The notes beneath the pieces are model-generated. The model worked only from the letters and a program-made list of their open reading frames with translations, had not been told where the DNA came from and ran no database searches. Both the position numbers and the translations under genes were made by a program. From positions 1,612,001-1,676,000 of the forward strand of contig NZ_FRAQ01000001.1 in assembly GCF_900142385.1 (NCBI RefSeq): a stretch of 64,000 nt of DNA. The letters are read 5' to 3'. Positions 17,890 through 27,462 of this stretch are shown here, in pieces. The number at the start of each line of letters is the position of its first letter. Position 1 is the stretch's first letter. The stretch comes from Marinobacter antarcticus. GTDB taxonomy: Bacteria; Pseudomonadota; Gammaproteobacteria; Pseudomonadales; Oleiphilaceae.

Positions 17890-18870
17890 GTGAAAGCCAT
17901 CCTCTGTAAAGAATTCGGCCCTGCTGAAAAGCTCGTGATTGAAGATGTACCGAGCCCTGAAGCGAAAGGTCGCGGCGTTAAAGTCCGCGTAAGAGCAGCG
18001 GGCCTGAACTTCCCTGACACACTGATTATTGAAGGTAAGTACCAGCTGAAGCCGACAATGCCGTTCTCCCCGGGCGGAGAAATGTCCGGCGAAGTCATTG
18101 CGGTGGGTGACAAGGTAACCCGCTTCAAAGTTGGCGACCGGGTTGCAGGCTTGACCGGTTACGGAGCCTTTGCTGAAGAAGTGATCGTTCCCGAGCACAA
18201 CCTGCTGCCGGTTCCAGAAGGCATGAGTGACGAAAAAGCTGCCGCGTTCACCATGGTTTACGGCACTTCCTATTACGCTCTCAAACAGCGCGCCAACATA
18301 CAGCCGGGCGAAAGCCTGCTGGTTCTGGGTGCCAGTGGTGGTGTAGGGCTGGCAACGGTAGAACTGGGTAAGGCCATGGGCGCTCACGTTATCGCCGCCG
18401 CCAGTTCAGCGGAGAAACTGGAGGTTGCCAAAGCCGCCGGCGCGGATGAGCTGATCAATTACACCGACGAGCCTCTGAAAGACGCTGTAAAGCGCCTGAC
18501 CAACAGCAAGGGCGTGGATGTGATTTACGACCCCGTAGGTGGCGATTTCACCGAACAGGCTCTGCGTGCCATGGCCTGGAACGGCCGCCACCTGATTATC
18601 GGCTTTGCTGCTGGCGATATTCCCAAAATCCCGGCGAACCTGACGCTGCTGAAAGGCTGTTCGGTTGTTGGTGTGTTCTGGGGCAGCTTCACCCAGCGCG
18701 AGCCGGAAGCGAGTGCCCAGAACATGATGGAGCTGATGAAGCTCTATGCCGAAGGCAAAATTGATCCGAAAATCAGCGAAGTGTTCGAGTTTGAGGATTA
18801 CGCCAAGGCACTGGGTGCCTTGAGCGAGCGTCGTGCTACCGGCAAAGTGGTGCTGAAGGTCGGCTCCTGA
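17890..18870 (+). CDS. NADPH:quinone oxidoreductase-like medium-chain dehydrogenase
   Basis: The 326-residue protein is a zinc-free medium-chain reductase of the quinone oxidoreductase group: a GroES-like N-terminal domain with PFSPGGEMSGEV, and a Rossmann domain with LGASGGVGLATVELG. The Cys and His ligands of zinc alcohol dehydrogenases are absent. It likely reduces quinones or enoyl/enone substrates with NADPH in the cytoplasm. The start is a GTG preceded by AGGAG. It runs convergent to the Atu operon and might serve terpenoid enone intermediates, but only proximity suggests that. The 150-base upstream region is AT-rich and probably holds the promoter. Confidence 0.88.
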   Translation: MKAILCKEFGPAEKLVIEDVPSPEAKGRGVKVRVRAAGLNFPDTLIIEGKYQLKPTMPFSPGGEMSGEVIAVGDKVTRFKVGDRVAGLTGYGAFAEEVIVPEHNLLPVPEGMSDEKAAAFTMVYGTSYYALKQRANIQPGESLLVLGASGGVGLATVELGKAMGAHVIAAASSAEKLEVAKAAGADELINYTDEPLKDAVKRLTNSKGVDVIYDPVGGDFTEQALRAMAWNGRHLIIGFAAGDIPKIPANLTLLKGCSVVGVFWGSFTQREPEASAQNMMELMKLYAEGKIDPKISEVFEFEDYAKALGALSERRATGKVVLKVGS

Positions 18871-18934
18871 GCTCTTTGGTTGTAGCCTGTCAGTTGTGGC
18901 GCAAAGTCAAGGCTGACGGGCCTCTAAAGCACAC

Positions 18935-20758
18935 TCAGAAATTAAACTGCCCGGAATCAATTTCCGAAACCAGCTCCGGGGTCAGTTGAACGTAACCCCC
19001 GGTTTTGGGCAACCACGCAAAAACCTGTTCATGGGGCCGTTCCAGAGCGTAACCCGCTTTCTGAATATCCACCTTGCGATACTTGAACGTTCCCGTTTTC
19101 TCGATGGCGTGGGTAACACGCACAAACACCGGAACAGCATAGGCCGGCAGGTTGTCCCGCAGGAATTCCAGCAGCTTGTTGATATCGAACTTACTGCTGT
19201 TCGGCACCAGCGTCACCATGCCCGCCTTCCCGTTGGTTTTCGGGATCTCAACGCCGTAGACAATGGCTTCCTCCACCATCCCGGAGCCGTCGATGATGTT
19301 CTCTACTTCGTTGGTTGAAACGTTCTCGCCTTTCCAGCGGAAAGTGTCCCCCATTCGATCCACGAATTGCAGGTGGCCACAGCCGATTTCTTTCAGGACA
19401 TCACCGGTGTTGAACCAGGCGTCGCCTTTTTTGAAGGCATCGCGCAGGATAGATTTCTCTGTGGCTTCTTTCTGGGTATAGCCTTCGAAAGACCACTTTT
19501 TCGTAATTTCGCCGATGAGCAGCCCCGGCGCACCCTTGGCCACTTCCTGCATGACGCCCTTTTTGTTTCGAATCGGGTCGCGGGTGCCGTCGTGGAACTT
19601 CACCAGTTTGTAGGGCGCGGTGGACAGACCGACGGTGTTGTTCTGGTTGAAAAAGTTGCTGAAGCCGATGTTGCCTTCGCTGGAAGCATAGAGTTCTGCG
19701 ATAGTTTCAATACCGAAGCGGTCTTTGAACTCTTTCCAGATGGAAGGGCGCAGGCCGTTGCCGAGCATTCTGGTCAGGCGGTGGTTTCGGTCCTGGTCAC
19801 TTGGCGGCTGGTTGAGCAAGTAGCGGCAAAGTTCGCCGATGTAGCCAAACACCGTTGCATCGTAGCGGCGCACGTCGTCCCAGAAGGCGCTGGCGGAGAA
19901 TTTCCGGCGCAGGGCGAAGGCAGAGCCGCCGGCCAGTACCGAGCCCCAGCAAACAACAAGGCCGGTACCGTGATACAGCGGCAGGGTGCAGTAAAAGACG
20001 TCTTCTGGTGCCATGGACAGAGACATCAGACCAAAGCCGCCGTAAGCCTTGAGGAATTTGTTGTGTGATCCCGGGGCGGCCTTGGGCAAGCCGGTTGTGC
20101 CGGAGGTGAACAGGTAAATCGCTGTATCTCCGGTTCTGGGCGGGTCGCTCAGCACGGGGTTGTTGCTGTTAAAGGTGCTGACCTGCTGCGCCATGTTGGC
20201 GTAGCCGGGGGGCGCGTCGCCGAAGGCGTTGAGTGTGTTGGTGTCGGCGAGGAACAGAAAGGGCGTGGGGTGGTCGAGCTGAAGGCTTGCTTTTACATCG
20301 TCAAACGCGGGTACCAGCTCTTCACCAACCACGACCATTTTCGGTTTCACCAGGTTGGCGCTGTGTTCCAGTACCTTGCCTTTCTGTGATGTGTTCAGCA
20401 TGGCGCAGGCAACGCCGATCTTGGCCGCACCCGCAACCACTGCCAGAACTTCCGGGCGGTTTTCCAGGAAGACGGCAATGGAGTCGCCTTTTCCCAGCCC
20501 TTGAGCCTGGAAATAACCAGCAATGCGGTTGGTCCAGGCGTTGAAATCGCCCCAGGTGATGCTGCGATCCTCAAAAAGAATCGCAGGTCTGTTTCCATAC
20601 TTTTCAGCGTTATTTTCGACAAGGGTTCCGAGGGTAAGGGTTTTGCGCGGATTCTTGACCGAGTAGTAGTAGTAACCTTTGGCAATAGCCGGAAACCGTT
20701 TGAGTATCCCCGGCAGGCTGCGTGCAATATCCATCGCGGTAACGTTGTCTTGGCTCAT
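18935..20758 (-). CDS. atuH: FATP-type long-chain acyl-CoA synthetase, AtuH-like
   Basis: The 607-residue AMP-forming ligase has the P-loop YLFTSGTTGLPKAA, the adenine motif YASSEGN and the hinge/lipid motif FVDRMGDTFRWKGENVS. These mark it as a very-long-chain acyl-CoA synthetase/fatty acid transport protein-like enzyme. It is the last gene of the minus-strand Atu operon, 60 bases after atuF. In P. aeruginosa atuH, a similar ligase, closes the atuABCDEFGH operon. It would activate citronellate, geranylate or similar branched acids with CoA. The symbol rests on family plus position. Confidence 0.8.
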   Translation of the reverse strand: MSQDNVTAMDIARSLPGILKRFPAIAKGYYYYSVKNPRKTLTLGTLVENNAEKYGNRPAILFEDRSITWGDFNAWTNRIAGYFQAQGLGKGDSIAVFLENRPEVLAVVAGAAKIGVACAMLNTSQKGKVLEHSANLVKPKMVVVGEELVPAFDDVKASLQLDHPTPFLFLADTNTLNAFGDAPPGYANMAQQVSTFNSNNPVLSDPPRTGDTAIYLFTSGTTGLPKAAPGSHNKFLKAYGGFGLMSLSMAPEDVFYCTLPLYHGTGLVVCWGSVLAGGSAFALRRKFSASAFWDDVRRYDATVFGYIGELCRYLLNQPPSDQDRNHRLTRMLGNGLRPSIWKEFKDRFGIETIAELYASSEGNIGFSNFFNQNNTVGLSTAPYKLVKFHDGTRDPIRNKKGVMQEVAKGAPGLLIGEITKKWSFEGYTQKEATEKSILRDAFKKGDAWFNTGDVLKEIGCGHLQFVDRMGDTFRWKGENVSTNEVENIIDGSGMVEEAIVYGVEIPKTNGKAGMVTLVPNSSKFDINKLLEFLRDNLPAYAVPVFVRVTHAIEKTGTFKYRKVDIQKAGYALERPHEQVFAWLPKTGGYVQLTPELVSEIDSGQFNF

Positions 20759-20818
20759 GGTCTTTCCGTCATTTGTTTTTATAGTTGACGCTAGTGTCCC
20801 GTCTTGTAGCAGGGGTTG

Positions 20819-22795
20819 TCACTCTGTAGTCCTGGATATTTCCACTAGCAACTGCTGACGCTTTACCTGATCCCCTTTGCTGGCAAGAACCTGGGCAATG
20901 ATGCCGTCGCCGTCGGCTTTTACCGGGTGTTCCATTTTCATGGCTTCCAGTATGACAAGAGTTTCCCCTTGGCGAACCGTCTGCCCGGCCTCTACCAGAA
21001 CGTCGATAATGGCACCGTCCATTGAGGCCTGAATGCGCCCACTGCCTGCGCCGTTGGCGCCTGCCGCCGGCTGGTGAGTAAGGTCAGTGACCGACCACGA
21101 TTCTCCGAACGCCTGCAAATATAAGGAATCCCCGTCGCGGTGATATTGGCAACGCTGACGAATGCCGTTGTCGATAGTGCATAAGATGCCATCCTGAATG
21201 CTGCTGATAACCATTGCATGCTGCTCGTCGCCCAGGCGGCAGGAAAGGCTGTTGCCGCTGCTCTGTACCAGCAGTTCAACAATTTCATCACCGATGTCGA
21301 GTTTCATTGGCGTATTGGTAGCCGGTGCGTTGCTCCAGGCTTCCTGGCCGTTAGCGCCATGAGCCAGTACGCAGGCTGCTAGCGCGAGCTGGCGGATTTG
21401 CGGTTTGGCAGGCTGTAGTGATGGGTCTTCGCTGAAGGCCTGCTGCAGGAATGCGGTGGTTGCCTCGCCGGCACCAAAGGAGCTGTCCGCGATAATGCGG
21501 CTTAGGAAATACCGGTTAGTTGTTACGCCAAAGACTGTGGTGTCTTCCAGTGCGCGGATCAGGCGGCGACGTGCTTCATTCCGGTTTTCTCCCCAGGCGA
21601 TAACCTTCGCGAGCATGGGGTCATAGTGTGGCGTGACCTCATCACCGGAGCGGACACCAGTATCAAAGCGCAGGCCTTCGGCTTCTGCGGGTTGAAAGAT
21701 ATGCAGTGGGCCGGTTTGCGGTGTGAAACCGTTGGATGGGTCTTCGGCGTAGAGCCGGACTTCAATGGCGTGGCCATTCAGTTCAATGTCATTCTGAGCC
21801 AGCGGCAGCGGCAGTCCTTCGGCAACCGTCAGCTGCCAGGCCACCAGATCCTGCCCGGTAATCAGTTCAGTAACCGGGTGTTCTACCTGCAGGCGTGTGT
21901 TCATTTCCAGGAAGTAGAAGTTACGGTCTTTGTCGACGAGGAATTCGACGGTGCCAGCGCCTTCGTAGTTGCAGGCGAGGGCGGCTTTTACGGCGGCATC
22001 ACCCATGGCGGCCCGGAGTTCTGGTGTCACGAAGGGGGAGGGTGCTTCTTCAACAACTTTCTGGTGGCGTCGCTGAACCGAGCAGTCCCGTTCGCCAAGA
22101 TAGACGGCGTTGCCGTGGCGGTCGGCGAAGACCTGTATTTCCACGTGGCGGGGTTCGATAACGGCTTTTTCGAGAATCAGTTCGTCGTCACCGAAGGCTT
22201 GTTTGGATTCAGATCTGGCGCGTTTGATGCTGTCGGCCAGTTCGGATTTATCATTTACCAGGCGCATGCCGCGACCACCGCCACCGGCGGAGGCTTTGAT
22301 CATTAGCGGGTAGCCGATGTCGGCTGCTGCGGCAATGAGTTCGTCGTCACCAGCGTTGTCGCCTTCGTAACCGGGAACTACGGGGACGCCGGCTTTTTGC
22401 ATGGCGATTTTGGAGCGCCGCTTGCTGCCCATGAGTTCGATGGCGCTGGCCGGCGGGCCTACGAATACGATGCCGGCGTCTTTGCAGGCATTGGCAAAGC
22501 CGGCATTCTCGGAGAGGAAACCGTAACCGGGGTGGATGCAGTCGGCGCCGGTTTTGCGTGCGGCATCGAGTATGGCGTCGGCGTTCAGATAAGACGCAGC
22601 AACTTGTGCCGGGCCTATGCAAACGGCTTCATCGGCGAGCTCTGTGTGCATGGCCTGGGCGTCTGCTTCGGAGTATACGGCGACGGTGCGGTAGCCGAGG
22701 GCTTTGGCGGTGCGAATAACGCGGACTGCGATTTCGCCTCGGTTTGCTATTAGTAACTTTTTTAACATTGTGCTTGTCTCGTAGATATGTGCCAT
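20819..22795 (-). CDS. atuF: Geranyl-CoA carboxylase biotin-containing subunit AtuF
   Basis: The 658 residues are laid out as biotin carboxylase (ANRGEIAVRVIR, ATP-grasp loop KASAGGGGRGMRL, substrate motif EMNTRLQVEHPVTE), a linker and a biotin carboxyl-carrier domain ending in EAMKMEH with the biotinylated Lys near residue 620. This is the alpha subunit of an acyl-CoA carboxylase. Its neighbours (AtuC beta subunit, AtuA, AtuE) point to geranyl-CoA rather than methylcrotonyl- or propionyl-CoA. The ATG at 22795 has a strong GGAGGGAG site; the more usual MLKKLL start is nine codons downstream. It carboxylates cis-geranyl-CoA to isohexenylglutaconyl-CoA together with AtuC. Confidence 0.9.
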   Translation of the reverse strand: MAHIYETSTMLKKLLIANRGEIAVRVIRTAKALGYRTVAVYSEADAQAMHTELADEAVCIGPAQVAASYLNADAILDAARKTGADCIHPGYGFLSENAGFANACKDAGIVFVGPPASAIELMGSKRRSKIAMQKAGVPVVPGYEGDNAGDDELIAAAADIGYPLMIKASAGGGGRGMRLVNDKSELADSIKRARSESKQAFGDDELILEKAVIEPRHVEIQVFADRHGNAVYLGERDCSVQRRHQKVVEEAPSPFVTPELRAAMGDAAVKAALACNYEGAGTVEFLVDKDRNFYFLEMNTRLQVEHPVTELITGQDLVAWQLTVAEGLPLPLAQNDIELNGHAIEVRLYAEDPSNGFTPQTGPLHIFQPAEAEGLRFDTGVRSGDEVTPHYDPMLAKVIAWGENRNEARRRLIRALEDTTVFGVTTNRYFLSRIIADSSFGAGEATTAFLQQAFSEDPSLQPAKPQIRQLALAACVLAHGANGQEAWSNAPATNTPMKLDIGDEIVELLVQSSGNSLSCRLGDEQHAMVISSIQDGILCTIDNGIRQRCQYHRDGDSLYLQAFGESWSVTDLTHQPAAGANGAGSGRIQASMDGAIIDVLVEAGQTVRQGETLVILEAMKMEHPVKADGDGIIAQVLASKGDQVKRQQLLVEISRTTE

Positions 22796-22809
22796 TCACT
22801 CCCTCCGAC

Positions 22810-23628
22810 TTATTTCGTGTCTGCCCAAGCCGGCGGGCGCTTCTGCATGAACGCCATGGTGCCCTCGGTGCCTTCGCTGCCTCGGACAGCCGCTGTAAAC
22901 ATTTCGGCTGCGCTGTCGAGCAACCCGCTCATGGATTCGTGGCCGACCCGGTGGAGCAGGGCTTTGGTTTCTGCGGTGGCGTTGGGAGCGCAGTGGCGAA
23001 CGCGTTCCAGTGCATGTGCCAGCATGTCATCCAGCTCTGTATCTGATGAGGCGGCCTGGTGAACAATGCCCAGCGCACAGGCTTCTTCGGCTCCGATTCT
23101 TAATCCAAGTAGCGAAAGTCGGCGGGCCTGGGTCAGGCCTATGCGTTCAACCACAAACGGAGCGATCTGGGCCGGGATGATGCCGAGGGAGGTTTCCGGC
23201 ATGCCGAACTTGGCCGTAGGCCCGGCAATCGCTACGTCTGACACGCAGACCAGGCCAAAGCCGCCGCCCATCACGGCGCCTTCGGTTACGGCGACAACCA
23301 CTTTTGAGGATTCGTTGACCTGTTGGATCATTTGCCCGAAGGCGCGGTTCAGGCGGTAGAACGGATCGGCTTCGCCTTCACCCGCTTTCTGGTTGCGGGC
23401 ACCGGCCATGTCTTTGATGTCGCCACCGGCACAGAAGTGTCCGCCCGAGCCGCGGATAATCACGGCGCGTATGCTGGAATCGGATTCCACTTCGGTAAAT
23501 ATTGCGGACAGCTCGGCAACCATCTGCAGGCTCATGGCATTCCGGGAGTCTGGCCGGTTGATAGTGATGTGCAGGGCTGGCCCCTGTTTTTCCAGAAGCA
23601 GTGTTTCGCAATGAGGCAAGGTTTCCAT
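22810..23628 (-). CDS. atuE: Isohexenylglutaconyl-CoA hydratase AtuE (enoyl-CoA hydratase family)
   Basis: The 272-residue crotonase-fold protein shows the two oxyanion-hole segments, INRPDSRNAMS and HFCAGGDIKDM, and the central GAVMGGGFGLV. Its place between the acyl-CoA dehydrogenase and the geranyl-CoA carboxylase alpha subunit matches atuE of the Pseudomonas operon. There it adds water to isohexenylglutaconyl-CoA, the carboxylase product, before a lyase releases acetate. The stop is only 14 bases from the atuF start. Sequence alone would allow a general enoyl-CoA hydratase, so the assignment depends on context. Confidence 0.87.
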   Translation of the reverse strand: METLPHCETLLLEKQGPALHITINRPDSRNAMSLQMVAELSAIFTEVESDSSIRAVIIRGSGGHFCAGGDIKDMAGARNQKAGEGEADPFYRLNRAFGQMIQQVNESSKVVVAVTEGAVMGGGFGLVCVSDVAIAGPTAKFGMPETSLGIIPAQIAPFVVERIGLTQARRLSLLGLRIGAEEACALGIVHQAASSDTELDDMLAHALERVRHCAPNATAETKALLHRVGHESMSGLLDSAAEMFTAAVRGSEGTEGTMAFMQKRPPAWADTK

Positions 23629-23689
23629 AAGAACGACTCCAAGAATGTGGTCTGGGGCTGGTGCCGGGGTGCCCGTCTGGCACCGAAGT

Positions 23690-24850
23690 TTAGTCTTTGC
23701 GCTTGCCAGGTAAGGTCCCCATCATCTTGCAGATTATCCCCAGCATGATTTCGTCGGCGCCACCGCCGATAGATACCAGCCGTACATCACGGAATGCCCG
23801 GGATGCAGGGTTGTCCCACATGAAGCCCATACCACCCCAGTACTGCAGGCAGCTATCGGTAACTTCGCGGCCCAGGCGACCGGCTTTCAATTTGGCCATG
23901 GAGGCGAGTTTGGTGACGTCCTTGCCTTCTATGTGCAGCTCACAAGCCTGATAGGTGAGGGCGCGCAGGGCTTCTACTTCGGTCTGCAGTTCGGCCAGGC
24001 GGAAGTGAATGACCTGGTTGTCAATCAGCGGTGTACCGAATGTCTTGCGCTCGCGGCAGTAATCGATGGTTTGGTTAATGCAGTTTTCCAGGGCCTTGAT
24101 CACGTTGGCGGCACCCCACAAACGCTCTTCCTGGAACTGCAGCATCTGCATCATGAAGCCGGTGCCTTCGGCGCCGATTCGATAACGCTGGGGTACACGC
24201 ACATCATCAAAGAAAATCTGGGCAGTTTCGGAGGAGCGCATGCCCAGTTTCTTCAGGTGCGGGCTCATGGTTATGCCCGGTGAGTTCATGGGTACGATAA
24301 TCAGCGACTTGTTTTTGTGCGGCTTGTCGTCAGTGGTGTTGGCCAGCAGGCAGATAAAGTCGGCTTTCGGGCTGTTGGTGATCCACATTTTGGAGCCGTT
24401 AATGATGTAGTCATCACCGTCTTTTTTGGCATTGGTTTTCATACCCGCCACGTCGGAACCTGCGCCTACTTCGCTCACACCAATACAGCCCACCATGTCG
24501 CCGGCGATAGCCGGTGCCAGGAAGGTGCGCTTCAGTTCGTCGGAGCCAAAGCGGGCGATGGCCGGTGTGCACATGTCGGTCTGCACGCCAACTGCCAGAG
24601 GTACGCCACCACAGTTGGCCATGCCCAGTTCTTCAGCCGCTACAAGGTTGTAGCTGTAGTCCAGCCCCATGCCGCCGTATTCTTCGGGCTTTTGAATGCC
24701 CAGTAAGCCGAGGTCGCCCATTTTCTTGAATAGTTCGTGAATGGGGAACTCGCCGGCTTCCTCCCATTCGTCGCAATGGGGGTTAATTTCTTTTTGCACG
24801 AAATCGCGGACGGTTTTTCTCAAGGCTTCGTGTTCGGCTGTGAATTTCAC
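23690..24850 (-). CDS. atuD: Acyl-CoA dehydrogenase AtuD (citronellyl-CoA dehydrogenase)
   Basis: The 386-residue flavoenzyme has the acyl-CoA dehydrogenase motifs GVSEVGAGSDVAGM, the FAD-facing NGSKMWITN, and the C-terminal QYWGGMGF. It is of the length and type of short/branched-chain dehydrogenases. In the Atu pathway AtuD oxidises citronellyl-CoA to cis-geranyl-CoA and passes electrons to ETF. Unlike most of the operon it is preceded by a wider gap (96 bases after atuC), so an internal promoter or processing site is possible, although none is clear. It is 61 bases ahead of atuE. Confidence 0.88.
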   Translation of the reverse strand: MKFTAEHEALRKTVRDFVQKEINPHCDEWEEAGEFPIHELFKKMGDLGLLGIQKPEEYGGMGLDYSYNLVAAEELGMANCGGVPLAVGVQTDMCTPAIARFGSDELKRTFLAPAIAGDMVGCIGVSEVGAGSDVAGMKTNAKKDGDDYIINGSKMWITNSPKADFICLLANTTDDKPHKNKSLIIVPMNSPGITMSPHLKKLGMRSSETAQIFFDDVRVPQRYRIGAEGTGFMMQMLQFQEERLWGAANVIKALENCINQTIDYCRERKTFGTPLIDNQVIHFRLAELQTEVEALRALTYQACELHIEGKDVTKLASMAKLKAGRLGREVTDSCLQYWGGMGFMWDNPASRAFRDVRLVSIGGGADEIMLGIICKMMGTLPGKRKD

Positions 24851-24946
24851 GTTCTTGTACTCCTGATAGTTAGTTCTTGCCTGTTACTGTTAGAGCAGGT
24901 TCGCTAGCTTGGGTGGCAGGTGTGGGGACAGACTTCCAGGAATCCC

Positions 24947-26563
24947 CTAGAGGCGGGCCACGCCAAACGTGTTAGGTCGCAACTGACGAATTTCGGCTTC
25001 GCGGCACACGTCGAGAACCAGAGCCACTACGCGCCGTGTATCCCTTGGATCAATCAGGCCGTCGTCCCAGAGCCGGGCTGTACCGAACAGTGCTGTGGAG
25101 CCATCTTCCAGTTTCTTGGCTGTGGCTTGCTCCAGAAAATCCAGCGTTTTTGGATCAGGCTCTATGCCGCTGCGACGCTGCTTGTCTTCCGCCACGATGC
25201 GCATCACCTTACCGGCCTGGGCCGGACCCATTACGGCAGTTCGGCTGTTGGGCCAGGCGAAGATGAAACGCGGGTCGAGGCCGCGGCCACACATGGCATA
25301 GTTACCTGCACCATAGGAACCGCCGATCACGATTGCGACTTTTGGCACTCGGCAGTTGGCAACGGCTTGAATCATTTTCGAGCCGTGTTTGATGATGCCG
25401 TTCTGCTCCGAATGCGTACCCACCATGAAGCCGGTGGTGTTGTGCAGGAACAGCAGCGGCGTGCCGGCCTGGTCGCAGAGCTGGATAAACTGGGCAGCTT
25501 TCGCGCTTCCGGCCGGTGTGATCGGGCCGTTGTTGCCGATGATGCCGACGGAATGTCCTTCAATGCGGATGGTGCCGCATACGGTCTGGTCGTCGAACTC
25601 GTTTTTGAAGTCCATAAACTTTGAGCCGTCTGCGATGCGTGCCAGGATTTCACGAACGTCGTAAGGCTTTTTGGCGTCTGAGGGAATAACACCCAGCAGC
25701 TCTTCCGCAGGGTGAAGTGGTTTGTCCCACTTCAGTTCGCGTTGCAGTGGGAACTGTTCGTTCCAGGGCAGGGCTTCGAGGATGTTTCTGGCCTGGCGGA
25801 TACCGTCGGCGTCGTCTTCGGCCAGATATTCGGCGGTACCAGCGACCTGGGCGTGCATTTCTGCGCCGCCGAGTTCTTCGTCATCGGCTATTTCGCCGGT
25901 TGCTGCTTTCAGCAGTGGTGGGCCGGCCAGGAACATTTTGGCTTGGCCGCGGATAGCGATTACGTAATCAGACAAACCCGGCTGATAGGCGCCGCCGGCG
26001 GTGGCGTTGCCGTGCACAACGGTGACCTGTGGGAGCCCGGCGGCAGACATGCGGGCCTGGTTGGCGAAGCCCCGCGCGCCTTGCACGAAGATGTCGGTGG
26101 CGTAGTTCAGGTTGGCACCACCGCTCTCCGACAGGGAAACAACCGGCAGTTTGTTCTCTTTGGCGATCTGCTGCAGGCGCAAGGTTTTATCCAGGCCGGC
26201 AGGCGTTATGGTTCCACCTTTGATGGCACTGTTGCTGGCTACAACCAGGCAACGGATGCCACTGACGGTGCCGATGCCAGCGATGATATTGCCGCCAGCC
26301 ATGCTGCCGTCTTTGTCGTCGTGCATCTTGTAGCCGGCCAGCGAGCACAGCTCCAGGAACGGAGTACCTCGATCCAGCAAGCGGTTAATGCGATCCCGGG
26401 GCAGGAGCTTTCCGCGTTTGGTGAACTTTTCCCGTGCAGCTTCCGCCAGGTCGAGAACTTTCTGCTCCACATCCCGGAAGGTCTGGATGTGTTCATTCAT
26501 GGCCTCGGTGTTGCCCCGGAACTCGTCGGATTGCGGATTAATGCTGGTTTCCAGTGTTTGCAT
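24947..26563 (-). CDS. atuC: Geranyl-CoA carboxylase beta subunit AtuC
   Basis: The 538-residue carboxyltransferase has the two acyl-CoA carboxylase halves: the N-terminal half with SLSESGGANL and GNATAGGAYQPGLSD, and the C-terminal half with FLHNTTGFMVG and IGGSYGAGNYAMCGRG. The N-terminus (ETSINPQSDEF) is shared with methylcrotonyl-CoA carboxylase beta, its closest paralogue. Context selects the geranyl-CoA enzyme: atuA and atuB are directly upstream and the alpha subunit AtuF is three genes downstream. It transfers the carboxyl group from biotin to the substrate. The start lies nine bases after the atuB stop, so the two are probably coupled. Confidence 0.9.
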   Translation of the reverse strand: MQTLETSINPQSDEFRGNTEAMNEHIQTFRDVEQKVLDLAEAAREKFTKRGKLLPRDRINRLLDRGTPFLELCSLAGYKMHDDKDGSMAGGNIIAGIGTVSGIRCLVVASNSAIKGGTITPAGLDKTLRLQQIAKENKLPVVSLSESGGANLNYATDIFVQGARGFANQARMSAAGLPQVTVVHGNATAGGAYQPGLSDYVIAIRGQAKMFLAGPPLLKAATGEIADDEELGGAEMHAQVAGTAEYLAEDDADGIRQARNILEALPWNEQFPLQRELKWDKPLHPAEELLGVIPSDAKKPYDVREILARIADGSKFMDFKNEFDDQTVCGTIRIEGHSVGIIGNNGPITPAGSAKAAQFIQLCDQAGTPLLFLHNTTGFMVGTHSEQNGIIKHGSKMIQAVANCRVPKVAIVIGGSYGAGNYAMCGRGLDPRFIFAWPNSRTAVMGPAQAGKVMRIVAEDKQRRSGIEPDPKTLDFLEQATAKKLEDGSTALFGTARLWDDGLIDPRDTRRVVALVLDVCREAEIRQLRPNTFGVARL

Positions 26564-26572
26564 AAAAATTCC

Positions 26573-27439
26573 TCAATCCTCGCTGAGCACTTTCGGTGTG
26601 ACTGCCCGGTGAAAACCGTTGTACGGCTCGTTATTCTTGGCCTTGGGGAACGGCCATACCCGCCCGCCTTGTGAGGCCGCGCCGTCAATGCGCAGGCAAT
26701 CACCGCTGATAAATGATGCGCCCGGGCTCAGCAAGAAGCAGATTGCTGCGCTGATTTCCGATTCCGTGCCCATGCGCTTGATGGGGACGTTGTCGCCCAA
26801 GCTGCGAATCCACTGCTTCATGTGCTCGGGGTAGTTGTCCATGCCGCTGGATGCGATCCAGCCGGGAGCAACCGCATTCACGCGAACGCCTGAGGTGCCC
26901 CATTCCACAGCGGCAGTCTGGGTGAAGTTCACCATGCCGGCCCTTGCTGCACCGGAGTGCCCCATGCCGGGCATGCCGCCCCACATGTCCGCCACAATGT
27001 TCACGATGGCACCGCCGGTCTTCGACAGAGCCTGGGTATAAGCTTCTCGTGCCATCAGAAAGCCGCCGGTAAGGTTGGTGCGTACCACCGTCTCCCAGCC
27101 TTTCTGATTGATGCCGGCCAGAGGCGAGGGGAATTGGCCGCCGGCATTGTTAACCACACCGTTCAGGCCGCCATGCTCTTCAATGATCGCTTTCACCGTG
27201 GTTTTTACAGATTCTTCTTCACGGATATCGCAGACATGAGCCGAGGCAATGCCGCCGTCCTCAAGAATTTCGGCTTTGACTGCTTCAACCTTTTCTACTT
27301 TACGACCCACCAGTGCAACACGGGCCCCAAGGGAGGCGAGTTCGTGGGCGGTGCAGCGGCCGATACCGGAACCGCCGCCGGTCACGATAAATGTCTGGCC
27401 CTTGAATAAGTCAGGGTGAAAAACGGATTGATAGCTCAT
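26573..27439 (-). CDS. atuB: Short-chain dehydrogenase/reductase AtuB with unusual active site
   Basis: The 288-residue protein has a Rossmann nucleotide site (TGGGSGIGR) and the NNAGG strand of short-chain dehydrogenases. The usual Tyr-x3-Lys catalytic pair is not there: the matching stretch reads HSGAARAGM, the pattern seen in the peroxisomal 2-enoyl-CoA reductase/dienoyl-CoA reductase subgroup. It is the second gene of the operon, as atuB is in P. aeruginosa, where its exact reaction is unsettled (an alcohol/aldehyde dehydrogenase or enoyl reductase step has been proposed). The active-site pattern favours work on a CoA thioester. The gene starts 23 bases after atuA and ends nine bases before atuC. 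Confidence 0.85.
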   Translation of the reverse strand: MSYQSVFHPDLFKGQTFIVTGGGSGIGRCTAHELASLGARVALVGRKVEKVEAVKAEILEDGGIASAHVCDIREEESVKTTVKAIIEEHGGLNGVVNNAGGQFPSPLAGINQKGWETVVRTNLTGGFLMAREAYTQALSKTGGAIVNIVADMWGGMPGMGHSGAARAGMVNFTQTAAVEWGTSGVRVNAVAPGWIASSGMDNYPEHMKQWIRSLGDNVPIKRMGTESEISAAICFLLSPGASFISGDCLRIDGAASQGGRVWPFPKAKNNEPYNGFHRAVTPKVLSED

Positions 27440-27462
27440 ATTTTTAAAACCTTATTCAAAGT

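Noticed and set aside
25712..26674. 320-codon plus-strand open frame across atuC and atuB
   Set aside because: It spans the junction of two well-supported minus-strand genes and shows no domain or ribosome binding site.
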